Assembly (NCBI GenBank): GCA_963789495.1 | Contig: CAWBLP010000009.1 | Span: forward strand, 124,001 to 188,000 | DNA length: 64,000 nucleotides | Reading direction: 5' to 3' | Source: CAWBLP01 sp963789495 | GTDB lineage: Bacteria; Pseudomonadota; Alphaproteobacteria; Acetobacterales; Acetobacteraceae | Part shown: in pieces, positions 47,093-55,151 of the stretch | Position numbering within the stretch: the stretch's first letter is position 1 | Layout of the letters: the number at the start of each line of letters is the position of its first letter | Program-made: the position numbers and the translations under genes | The notes under the pieces: model-generated | What the model saw: only the letters and a program-made list of their open reading frames with translations | The model's database searches: none | What the model was told of the DNA's origin: nothing

Positions 47093-47626
47093 CTATCCCA
47101 ACGCCCCGGCGGCGCCCAGCGCAGCGGCGCCGGCCAGCACCAGCAACGGATGCACCCGGGTGAACAGGAACAGCAGCGTCGCCGCCACAGTAACGGCCGC
47201 GGTCCCCGATGCGGTGGAGGTGGTGCGGATCAGCAGCGCGGCGCTCGCCATCACCAGCCCGGCGGTCACCGGCATCAGCCCGGCCTGCACCGCCTTCCGC
47301 CAGGCCGCCTGGCGGAACCGGTACCACAGATGGCTGGTGACGAAGGTCAGGGCAGAGGACGGCAGCGAGACAGCGAGCGTGGTCACCAGCGCGCCCGACA
47401 GCCCGGCCACGCGCCAGCCGATCAGCGTCACCACCAGCATGTTCGGCCCCGGCGCGGCCTGCGCCAGCGCGAACAACGCGGCGAACTCCCGTGGCGTCAG
47501 CCAGCCATGCACATCCACCACCAGCCGCTGCATCTCGGGCAGAACCGAATTGGTGCCGCCGAACGCCAGCAGCGAGAGCTGGCCGAACACCGCCGCCAGA
47601 TTGCCCAGCGTGCCCAGCAGGTTCAT
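47093..47626 (-). CDS. chrA: Chromate transporter CHR domain, second half
   Basis: 177 aa single-domain CHR protein with six hydrophobic segments. FGQLSLLAFGGTNSVLPEMQRLVVDVHGWLTPREFAALFALAQAAPGPNMLVVTLIGW is the conserved CHR pattern. Its ATG overlaps the stop of the first-half gene (ATGA), so the two are translated together. Short CHR pairs are known to act as heterodimers exporting chromate. Confidence 0.85.
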   Translation of the reverse strand: MNLLGTLGNLAAVFGQLSLLAFGGTNSVLPEMQRLVVDVHGWLTPREFAALFALAQAAPGPNMLVVTLIGWRVAGLSGALVTTLAVSLPSSALTFVTSHLWYRFRQAAWRKAVQAGLMPVTAGLVMASAALLIRTTSTASGTAAVTVAATLLFLFTRVHPLLVLAGAAALGAAGALG

Positions 47627-48195
47627 CGCGGGAACCGCCACAGCAAAACGGTGGAGCCGGCGGCCAGCACCGGCAGGGCGGCCGGCAGCGGCAGGCGCAG
47701 GATCGCGATGACCACGAAGGTCACCACCGCCACGCCGACCCCAAGCGGCTGGCTGCGCAGCGGCGCGGCGATCTTCAGCGCATTGGCCAGCACCAACGCC
47801 GAGGCCGCGGCGGCCAGGCCGGCGAAGCCCTGCTTCACCATCGGCAGCGCGCCGTAGCGGTCGTAGATCAGCCCCAGCCCGATGACGATCGCGACCGGTG
47901 CCGCCATCAGCCCGAGGAACGCCGCCACCGCCCCGGCGGCGCCATAGAATCGGGCGCCGAGCCCGATGGTCAGGTTCATGATGTTGCCGCCGGGCAGGAA
48001 CTGGCACAGGCCCACCAGGTCGGTGAATTCGGCGGCGGTCACCCAGCGCCGCTGCTCCACCACCATGCGCCGCGCCCAGGGCAGGACTCCACCGAAACCG
48101 CAGACCCCCACCAGGAAAAACCCGGCGAACAGACCCGGCAAACTCGGCGGACGAATTCCGGGCGGGGCTGGTGCGGGCGGCATGTCACCTTCCAT
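47623..48195 (-). CDS. chrA: Chromate transporter CHR domain, first half
   Basis: 190 aa (from the ATG at 48195; another ATG at 48183). GFFLVGVCGFGGVLPWARRMVVEQRRWVTAAEFTDLVGLCQFLPGGNIMNLTIGLGARF is the CHR motif, with PGGN where its partner has PGPN. It has about six hydrophobic segments. The pair with 47093 equals one long-chain ChrA. The divergent retropepsin gene starts only about 8 bases away, so their promoters must lie within each other's coding start. Confidence 0.85.
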   Translation of the reverse strand: MEGDMPPAPAPPGIRPPSLPGLFAGFFLVGVCGFGGVLPWARRMVVEQRRWVTAAEFTDLVGLCQFLPGGNIMNLTIGLGARFYGAAGAVAAFLGLMAAPVAIVIGLGLIYDRYGALPMVKQGFAGLAAAASALVLANALKIAAPLRSQPLGVGVAVVTFVVIAILRLPLPAALPVLAAGSTVLLWRFPR

Positions 48196-48203
48196 ACTGA
48201 AAC

Positions 48204-49175
48204 ATGCGAGGGCCGACAAATTGCCGTATTGCAACGATGCTCCGGCTGGCGGGCGGCTGGCTGCTGCTCGCCGTGTGGCTGGCCGCACCAGCAGGCGCGC
48301 AGGCCGCCTGCGTGGTGCAACCGCGCACGGCCGTGGCATTGCAAGCAATGGCCGGCCACCTGGTGGTCCCGGTCATGGTGAACGGGATCGTGGCGCAGCT
48401 CGTGCTGGATACCGGCGCCGAACGCTCGCTGGTGACGCCGGCCGCCGTGCAGCGGCTGGGCCTGACGCTCGATGAATGGGTCGGCAGCCGGATGCGTGGC
48501 GTTGGCGGCATCGTGGAACATCGCAATGCCAGCCCGCGCTCGCTGTCACTCGGCGGTATCGCGCTGCAACGCCGCACGCTGACCCGCGACACCAGTCTGA
48601 CGGTGGGCCCGATACCGCTGGCGGAACGGAGCGGGCAGGCCATCGACGGATTGCTGGGCCGCGACTTCCTGTCGCGCTTCGACCTCGCGTTGGATTTGCG
48701 CGCGGGGTCCGCCGTCCCGTCCGTCACGCTGTACGACGTCCATGACTGCGGCGGGCGCTTCCTGCCCTGGACGCAGCCCTATACCGCCATCCAGGCGCGG
48801 CAACCGACCGATACCGCGTTGGTGCTGGCGGTGACGCTGGATGGGGTCGCATTGCGGGCGCTGCTGGACACCGGCGCCAATGCCACGCTGCTGACCGCAC
48901 CCGGTACCATTCGGTCCGGCCTGACGCCGGCGCGTCTGGCGCAGGATGCCGCCGCGCAAGGGGGCGGGGTCGGCGTGCATCCGGTATCGATGTGGCAGCA
49001 CCATTTCGGCACACTGCAGGTCGGCGAGGACAGCTGGTCGCAGCCGCGGCTCTGGGTCGCCCCGGCGGTCCGCGTCGTGCCGATCGTCGACATGCTGCTC
49101 GGCGCCGATTGGCTTGCGGGGCGACTGGTCTGGATTTCGTTCGCGACATCGCAGGTGTTCGTGACGGCGCGGTAG
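48204..49175 (+). CDS. Tandem retropepsin-like aspartic protease
   Basis: 323 aa. A signal peptide (LRLAGGWLLLAVWLAAPAGAQA) precedes two clan-AA aspartic protease domains. Domain 1 has catalytic VLDTGAERS (Asp69) and the closing motif GLLGRDFL; domain 2 has LLDTGANATLL (Asp222) and LLGADWL. Retropepsins normally work as homodimers of one such domain, so two in one chain suggests a pre-fused, pepsin-like pseudo-dimer acting in the periplasm. The alternative start at 48237 gives a tidier signal peptide. Divergent from the CHR pair. Confidence 0.8.
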   Translation: MRGPTNCRIATMLRLAGGWLLLAVWLAAPAGAQAACVVQPRTAVALQAMAGHLVVPVMVNGIVAQLVLDTGAERSLVTPAAVQRLGLTLDEWVGSRMRGVGGIVEHRNASPRSLSLGGIALQRRTLTRDTSLTVGPIPLAERSGQAIDGLLGRDFLSRFDLALDLRAGSAVPSVTLYDVHDCGGRFLPWTQPYTAIQARQPTDTALVLAVTLDGVALRALLDTGANATLLTAPGTIRSGLTPARLAQDAAAQGGGVGVHPVSMWQHHFGTLQVGEDSWSQPRLWVAPAVRVVPIVDMLLGADWLAGRLVWISFATSQVFVTAR

Positions 49176-49414
49176 GGGGGCCGAGCCTCATCGGACCGGA
49201 CGCGACCCCTGGTGTGCGCGGCGGTCCGTTGCGCTACGCGCTGCGGGTGGGCAGCGGGAGGGAGCCGTGGATGCCGGTCCTGCGCCCGGCACGACGAGAG
49301 ACACCATCCGGCACGCGCAGGAACGTCATGCGGCGCACACGGGGCGCGTCATAGGCACGACGGGGAAAGTCATGCGGAGGGCGGCGAGCTTGTGCTGAGC
49401 CGTCGCCTGGTGCG

Positions 49415-49660
49415 TCAGACCGCCTCGGCGCGAAGCCGGCGCGGCGCGGCACAGCAGCTGCAGCCGCCCGGATGTGCCCGGGGCGCGGCAGTGGCCATCG
49501 GCTCTCCGCCCGCCACGCCGCCCAGCGCCGGCGCACTCAGCACCACACGCGGCGCGGGATCGCCGCAGCCCGGACAGGGTTGGGGCATGGCGAACTCCGC
49601 CATCGGCCGCGATTCGCTGAACGGGCCGCATTGTGCGCAGCCGTAGTCGTAAGTCGGCAT
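49415..49660 (-). CDS. FmdB-type zinc ribbon protein
   Basis: 81 aa from the ATG at 49660. It starts MPTYDYGCAQCGPFSESRPM and has CPGCGDPAPRV, giving the paired CxxC of an FmdB/CxxC_CxxC_SSSS zinc ribbon. The C-terminus carries an additional CSCC. FmdB proteins are regulators or chaperone-like partners of amidase and formamidase genes in some bacteria. No such operon is adjacent. Divergent from the metalloprotease at 49955. Confidence 0.8.
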   Translation of the reverse strand: MPTYDYGCAQCGPFSESRPMAEFAMPQPCPGCGDPAPRVVLSAPALGGVAGGEPMATAAPRAHPGGCSCCAAPRRLRAEAV

Positions 49661-49954
49661 CCTGAATCTCCGCGGGCAAACCGTACTGGTTTGAACCGTA
49701 ATCGGACGACAGAGTGCCACCGCCGGCGCTACCCGGGCAAGCCGTCCATGCCGACCGCCCCGGCTGGCCCGGCCGGCCATAATCCCGCAGCGCCCGTTTC
49801 GCGACACACCGAAACCTGCCGACTCTCGCCATGACGCCACGCGTTGGCGCTTGAATTCGGCATCCAATTCTGTGCCAACGCCGTAACTTTCCGGTTCCGT
49901 ATAAGACATCTGTGCGATGCCGGTGCGAAAGACGTTGCATATTCGGAGGTGTCT

Positions 49955-50641
49955 GTGCGGTCACGTCCGGGATGGTTCGTCGCCGCAGGCCTGCTGGTTG
50001 TGTTGGGACAATCCCCCGCCAGAGCATCGCCGATTTTCAACCTGAGCTTCATCGCCGGCACCAGCGTGCAGGCCCGGCCCGCGTTCCAACAGGCCGCCAG
50101 CGTCTGGGCATTCACCTTCAGCGACACTGTCGCGATCAACCTGACCGTCGGCACCGGCAGCCTTGCATCCGGCATCCTCGCCTCCACCGGATCAGCCGAG
50201 ACCGCCTACGCCTACACGGATTTCAGAACCGCGCTGACCAACGACGTCACCAGTGCCACCGATGTCGCGGCGATGGCGACCGTGCCGGCCGGGGCCTCGC
50301 TCTCCCCCTCTATCAAGGACACCGCGGACAATCCGCACGGGTCCGGCAGCGCGGCGCCCTATGTCGATACCACCGGCAACAACACCTCGGTCATTCGCAT
50401 GACCGGTGCCAACGCCAAGGCACTGGGCCTGAGGACCACCTCACAGATCGTCATTGGCTGTGCCAGCGCCTGCGACGGGCTCATCGGAGCACCCCCCGGC
50501 GCCTGCCCGGCCCGGGTTGCCACCCCTGCCGGACGGCCCCATGTTGCAGAGCACAATATTCCGCAACCGACGCTGCAACCGGCATCGGCGACGGTGCTTG
50601 TAGCCCTTGGTGAAGCCGCAGACTTCCGGAAAACGCAATGA
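49955..50641 (+). CDS. Truncated NF038122-type metalloprotease-like secreted protein
   Basis: 228 aa starting at GTG, 5 bases after GGAGG. A signal peptide (WFVAAGLLVVLGQSPARA) precedes FNLSFIAGTSVQARPAFQQAASVWAFTFSDTVAINLTVG, then SPSIKDTADNPHGSGSAAPYVDTTGNN and IRMTGANAKALG, which match the N-terminal half of the PEP-CTERM-associated NF038122 metalloprotease family. After ASQIV-like sequence (residue about 170) similarity stops: the rest is unrelated and no HExxH or PEP-CTERM tail is present. It is therefore a truncated copy. The stop overlaps the next gene's ATG. Confidence 0.65.
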   Translation: MRSRPGWFVAAGLLVVLGQSPARASPIFNLSFIAGTSVQARPAFQQAASVWAFTFSDTVAINLTVGTGSLASGILASTGSAETAYAYTDFRTALTNDVTSATDVAAMATVPAGASLSPSIKDTADNPHGSGSAAPYVDTTGNNTSVIRMTGANAKALGLRTTSQIVIGCASACDGLIGAPPGACPARVATPAGRPHVAEHNIPQPTLQPASATVLVALGEAADFRKTQ

Positions 50642-53011
50642 ACGCACCTGCCGATATCACGCAATTCGTCGAGGAGAGGTATGCCGTCGGTCAACCGGTC
50701 CCCCGCAAGGAGGACCCGGTCCTGCTGCGCGGCCAGGGACGCTACTCCGATGACATCAACCTGCCCGGCCAGGCTTATGCGGTGATGCTGCGCAGCGGCG
50801 TGGCACATGGCCGCATCCGCTCGATCGACACCGAGGCGGCCAGGGCAATGCCCGGCGTGCTGGCCGTCTACACCGGTGCCGACCTGCTGGCGGGCGGCAT
50901 GGGACTGATGCCTTCCGGTGCCGACTTCAAGAACGCCGACGGCTCGCCGATGCCCAAGCCCGAGCAGCCGCCACTGACCGTCGACAAGGTGCGGTTCCTG
51001 GGCGACCCGTACGGCGTCGTGGTGGCGGAAACCGCCAAGCAGGCGAAGGACGCCGCAGAAGCGGTGTTCGCCGACATCGAGTCGCTGCCCGCCGTGACCG
51101 AGGCTGCGGACGCCGCCGCGAATGGCGCGCCGCTGGTGCATGAGGCAACACCAGGCAACGTCATCCTGGACTTCCATCACGGCGACGCCGCCGCGGTGGC
51201 CGCCGCCTTCGACCGCGCCGCGCATGTGACGACGCTGCGTATCCGCAACAGCCGCGTCGTGGTCTGCCCGATGGAGCCGCGCTCCGCGATCGGCGAATAC
51301 CAGAAGGAGGCGCAGCACTGGACCCTGCGCCTGGGCTGCCAGGGCACCTTCCCGATGCGCCAGTTGCTCACCAAACCCCTCAAAGCTCGGCCCGACCAGA
51401 TCCGCGTGCTGACCGGCAATGTCGGCGGCAGCTTCGGCATGAAGGCCTCCTGCTACCCGGAATACATCGCCATCCTGTTCGCCGCCCGCGCACTGGGCCG
51501 GCCGGTGAAATGGACCGATGAGCGCGGCGAGAGCTTCCTGTCCGACAGCGCCGGCCGCGACCATGACATGGAGCAGGCGATCGCGCTGGACGAGCAGGGC
51601 CGCATCCTGGCGCTGCGCGTGACCGGCTACGGCAATATCGGCGCCTACCTGTCCAACGGCACCGTGCTGCAGCCCACCGGCAACGTGGTGAAGAACACCA
51701 TCGGCGTCTATGCGACCCCGCTGCAGGAGGTGGTCAGCAAGGCGGTGTTCACCAACACCAGCCCGGTCGGCCCCTATCGCGGCGCCGGAAGGCCGGAGGG
51801 CAATTATTACATCGAGCGCCTGCTGGACACCGCGGCCCGCGAGATGGGCATCGACCGCGCCGACATCCGCCGCCGCAATCACATCCAGCCGGACGCCTTC
51901 CCGTACCAGAACTCCCGGCGGCACCACCTATGACAGCGGCGACTTCCCCGCCATCCTGGACGAGGCGCTGGCGGTGGCCGACTGGGACGGGTTCGAGCAG
52001 CGCCGCCGCGACAGCCGCACCCGCGGCAAGCTGCGCGGCCGCGGCATCGGCCAGTACCTGGAAGTGACCGGCCCGCCCGGCAAGGAAATGGGCGGCATCC
52101 GCTTCGAGCCCGACGGTACGGTGACCATCATCACGGGCACGCTGGATTACGGCCAGGGCCACGCGACGCCCTTCGCCCAGGTGCTGGCCAGCCGGCTGGG
52201 CATCCCGTTCGACCGCATCCGCCTGCTGCAGGGTGATTCGGACGAACTGCTCGCCGGTGGCGGCACTGGCGGGTCGAAGTCGCTGATGGCCAGTGGCACC
52301 GCGATCGTCGAGGCGGCCGAACTGGTGAAGGAGAACGGTCGCAAGATCGCGGCCCAGGTGCTGGAAGCCGCGCCAGCCGATATCGAGTTCGAGCTGGGCC
52401 CGCGCGGCGGCCGCTTCCGCATCGTCGGCACCGATCGCGATATCGGCCTGATGGAGCTGGCCGACCAGTTGCGCGCCGGACTGACCCTGCCGGCCGATGT
52501 GCCGGCGTCACTCTCGGTCAGCCACGTCGCCAACAGCCCGCCCTTCGCCTATCCCAACGGCTGCCACATCGCCGAGGTGGAGGTGGACCCGGAGACCGGC
52601 GTCACCGAGGTGGTGCGCTATCACATGGTCAACGACTTCGGCGTGATCATCAATCCGATGCTGGTGGAGGGCCAGGCCCATGGCGGCGTCGTGCAGGGCA
52701 TCGGCCAGGCGCTGCTGGAGCACGTGGTCTATGACGAGACCGGCCAGGTGCTGACCGGATCCTATATGGACTACGCGCTGCCGCGGGCGAACGATGCCCC
52801 GATGTTCAACTTCGCCAGCCACCCCGTTCCGGCGAAGACCAACCTGCTGGGTGCGAAGGGCTGTGGCGAGGCCGGCTGCGCCGGCGCCCTGCCATCGGTG
52901 ATGAACGCGCTGGTGGATGCGCTGTCGGAATACGGCATCACCCATATCGACATGCCGGCCACGCCGCTGCGCGTATGGGAGGCGATCCAACAGGCGAAGG
53001 CAGCGGGCTGA
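50638..53011 (+). pseudogene. Molybdenum hydroxylase large subunit (CoxL/XdhB-like), frameshifted
   Basis: 790 aa after correction. The N-terminal half has GQGRYSDDINLPGQAYAVMLRSGVAHGRI and active-site loop VGPYRGAGRPEG (type-II CoxL pattern, not the AYXCSFR loop of true CO dehydrogenase). The frame then breaks at 51910-51911: reading PYQ then TPGGTTYDSGDFPAILDEAL one frame over, so one extra A explains it. The C-terminal half has the molybdenum-site GAKGCGEAGCAGALPS. No CoxM/CoxS subunits are within the window, which is unusual because these proteins normally need them. Confidence 0.85.
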
Positions 53012-53439
53012 CGGGACGGGAGCGGGTTCGGGCGGGGGTCTTCTGTCGCGCCCCCACCCGCTCTCCTGCCCGGCGACCCTGCCCGCTCCTCCTTGCGCGA
53101 CGCCGCTGCCCCTCGGTGCAACCGGGAACATGCCCGTCCCCTTGCCCGTGGCCGCTATTCATCCCTGCCGCCGGTTCCCCACCCCTCCCGCGTCATGACC
53201 GGACTTGATCCGGCCATCTGCCCGAAGACGATCGGGCGCCACCACGCGTGGCTGCACCACAGGCGGGGGGAAGGTGGCCGGGTCAGGCTCGTCACGACGA
53301 AGGAGGCGGGCGATGGCGGGGTCTGGTCGGACGCGTGGCGGAGCGGTGGTCGGGCAGGCCGTGTGTCCCCTCCGGTAGCGACGGCGGCGTCCCCTCCCCC
53401 TCCCGCACCAGCCGCGTGAGGTGATATCCGATATCCCGC
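53012..53439. repeat. Intergenic region with REP-like inverted repeat
   Basis: The 428-base gap before recF contains a REP-like inverted pair at about 53193-53219 and 53273-53299, related to the one at 23919 (TGACCGGACTTGATCCGGCCATCT and its opposite). No gene is supported here. A GAGGTGAT site just precedes recF. Confidence 0.5.
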
Positions 53440-54609
53440 ATGCGCCTCCTGCGACTCTCGCTGACCGATTTTCGTAACTACGCGGCGCTGACCTGGCGCC
53501 CGGCGGCGCGGATCAGCGTGCTCATCGGCCCGAATGGCAGCGGCAAGACCAACCTGCTGGAGGCGGTGTCGCTGCTGGTCCCAGGCCGCGGCCTGCGCAG
53601 CGCGCGCAACGCCGACCTGCCCCGCCGCGGCGGCAATGGCGGCTGGGCCGTGGCTGGGCGGTTCACCACCGCCGAGGGCGAGGTCGATATCGGCACCGGC
53701 GACGCCGCCCCCGCACCCGGCACGGTCGCGCCGGCCTCGGACCGCCGGGTGTTCCGGCTGGACGGCGCCCCCCCGCGCACCCAGGCGGAAATCGGCACTC
53801 GCATCGCCGCGGTCTGGCTTACCCCGCAGATGGACCGGTTGTTCCAGGAGGCACTGTCCGGCCGACGGCGCTTCCTCGATCGGCTGGTCTGGGCGCTGGA
53901 GCCGAACCACGCGCGCGAGGTCGCAGCCCACGACGCCGCGATGGGCAGCCGCAACCGGCTGCTGGCGGAGGGCCGACAGGATCCGTCCTGGCTTGCCGGA
54001 CTGGAGGACGCGATGGCCCGCCACGCGGTCGCCGCCACGGCCGCGCGCATCGCGCTGGTGGCGGGGCTGAACGCGGTGCTGGCGAGCGACATGACCGGCG
54101 CCTTCCCGACCACGCGGATCAGCCTCGCCTGCCCGATCGCCGATCGCCTCGCCGCCAGCCCCGCGCTGGCCGTGGAGGACTGGCTGCGCGCCGGCCTGGC
54201 CGCCAACCGGAGCCGCGATGCCGCCGCCGGCGGGGCCGCCCTGGGCGCCCACCGCACCGACATGCGGCTGGCCGACGCGGCGGGCACGCCGGCGGAGCAG
54301 GCCAGCACCGGCGAGCAGAAGGCCATGCTGGTCGGCCTGATCCTGGCCCATGCGACGCTGATCGCCGACTCCCGCGGATTCGCGCCGCTGCTGCTGCTGG
54401 ACGAACCGACCGTCCATCTGGACCCCGATCGGCGACTGGCACTGTTCGACACGCTGCTGCGGCTGCCCGCGCAGACGCTGATCACCGGCACCGACGCGGA
54501 GATCTTTGTCCCGCTCGCCGGCCGTGCCGAGGTGTTGCGCGCCGGAGACGGTACCCTGGCGCCCGATCCGCAATTTGCCGCGTCATGTGACGGCACCGCG
54601 CAGGGTTGA
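53440..54609 (+). CDS. recF: DNA replication/repair protein RecF
   Basis: 389 aa, slightly longer than E. coli RecF. Walker A GPNGSGKTNLLEAV follows a typical N-terminus RLLRLSLTDFRNYAAL, with STGEQKAMLVGLILAHA as signature and LLLLDEPTVHLD as Walker B. RecF loads RecA at single-strand gaps. It lies upstream of gyrB by 542 bases, resembling part of a dnaN-recF-gyrB arrangement, but dnaN is not adjacent. The frame is intact despite damage downstream. Confidence 0.95.
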   Translation: MRLLRLSLTDFRNYAALTWRPAARISVLIGPNGSGKTNLLEAVSLLVPGRGLRSARNADLPRRGGNGGWAVAGRFTTAEGEVDIGTGDAAPAPGTVAPASDRRVFRLDGAPPRTQAEIGTRIAAVWLTPQMDRLFQEALSGRRRFLDRLVWALEPNHAREVAAHDAAMGSRNRLLAEGRQDPSWLAGLEDAMARHAVAATAARIALVAGLNAVLASDMTGAFPTTRISLACPIADRLAASPALAVEDWLRAGLAANRSRDAAAGGAALGAHRTDMRLADAAGTPAEQASTGEQKAMLVGLILAHATLIADSRGFAPLLLLDEPTVHLDPDRRLALFDTLLRLPAQTLITGTDAEIFVPLAGRAEVLRAGDGTLAPDPQFAASCDGTAQG

Positions 54610-55151
54610 CGACTCATCCTGCGATCAGCCAGGCGGGCGATGGCCGAGCAGGTATCCGCCTCATGGCCGGCGCGGGGCACCAGGCCGTTAAATTGGGACC
54701 GCCACTTCGCACCTTTTCAATGACGCTGGATCGCCTGCCCCGAGCGTCATTCGTGACCGGCGGACGCTCCTTTTTGGTGGCTGGTTTGTGGTGGCCGGCG
54801 TAACGCGCGGGCGCGTCGCGCTGATCGCCGGCGTGGGAGTGTCGGCGCGATCGGTCTGCCGCGGCCTGCCTCGCCTATCGCGCCAGCCTGGCGGCGAATG
54901 CCGGCATGCAGGCCGCCAGCGCAGTCCTCGGGCTCACCTGGTGAGCCGGGTGGAGCTGGACATGCTCCCGCTGGACAGGCGGGCATAGCACCGCGGAGCG
55001 GGCCGCACCCGGCACCTCGTCGGTGGCGGCTTGTCCGTTGCGGCATGCGGGAGGAAAAGCCGCCAAATCGACTGCTTCCCCTGTCCCTGCGGCCCGGTAG
55101 CCGCTATATATCTAGAGTATCAACCTTACTCATCTGGAGTCGCCCCTCGGC
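54610..55151. other. 542-base intergenic region upstream of gyrB
   Basis: No credible gene. The last 50 bases hold an A/T stretch (CTATATATCTAGAG, about 55104-55117) resembling a -10 region, and a GGAG ribosome site at 55136-55139, so the gyrB promoter is probably here. The rest is unremarkable G/C-rich DNA. Confidence 0.45.

Noticed and set aside
47491..48381. Plus-strand frame opposite the chromate transporter
   Set aside because: Antisense of both CHR genes, with a Gln/His/Arg-rich shadow composition.
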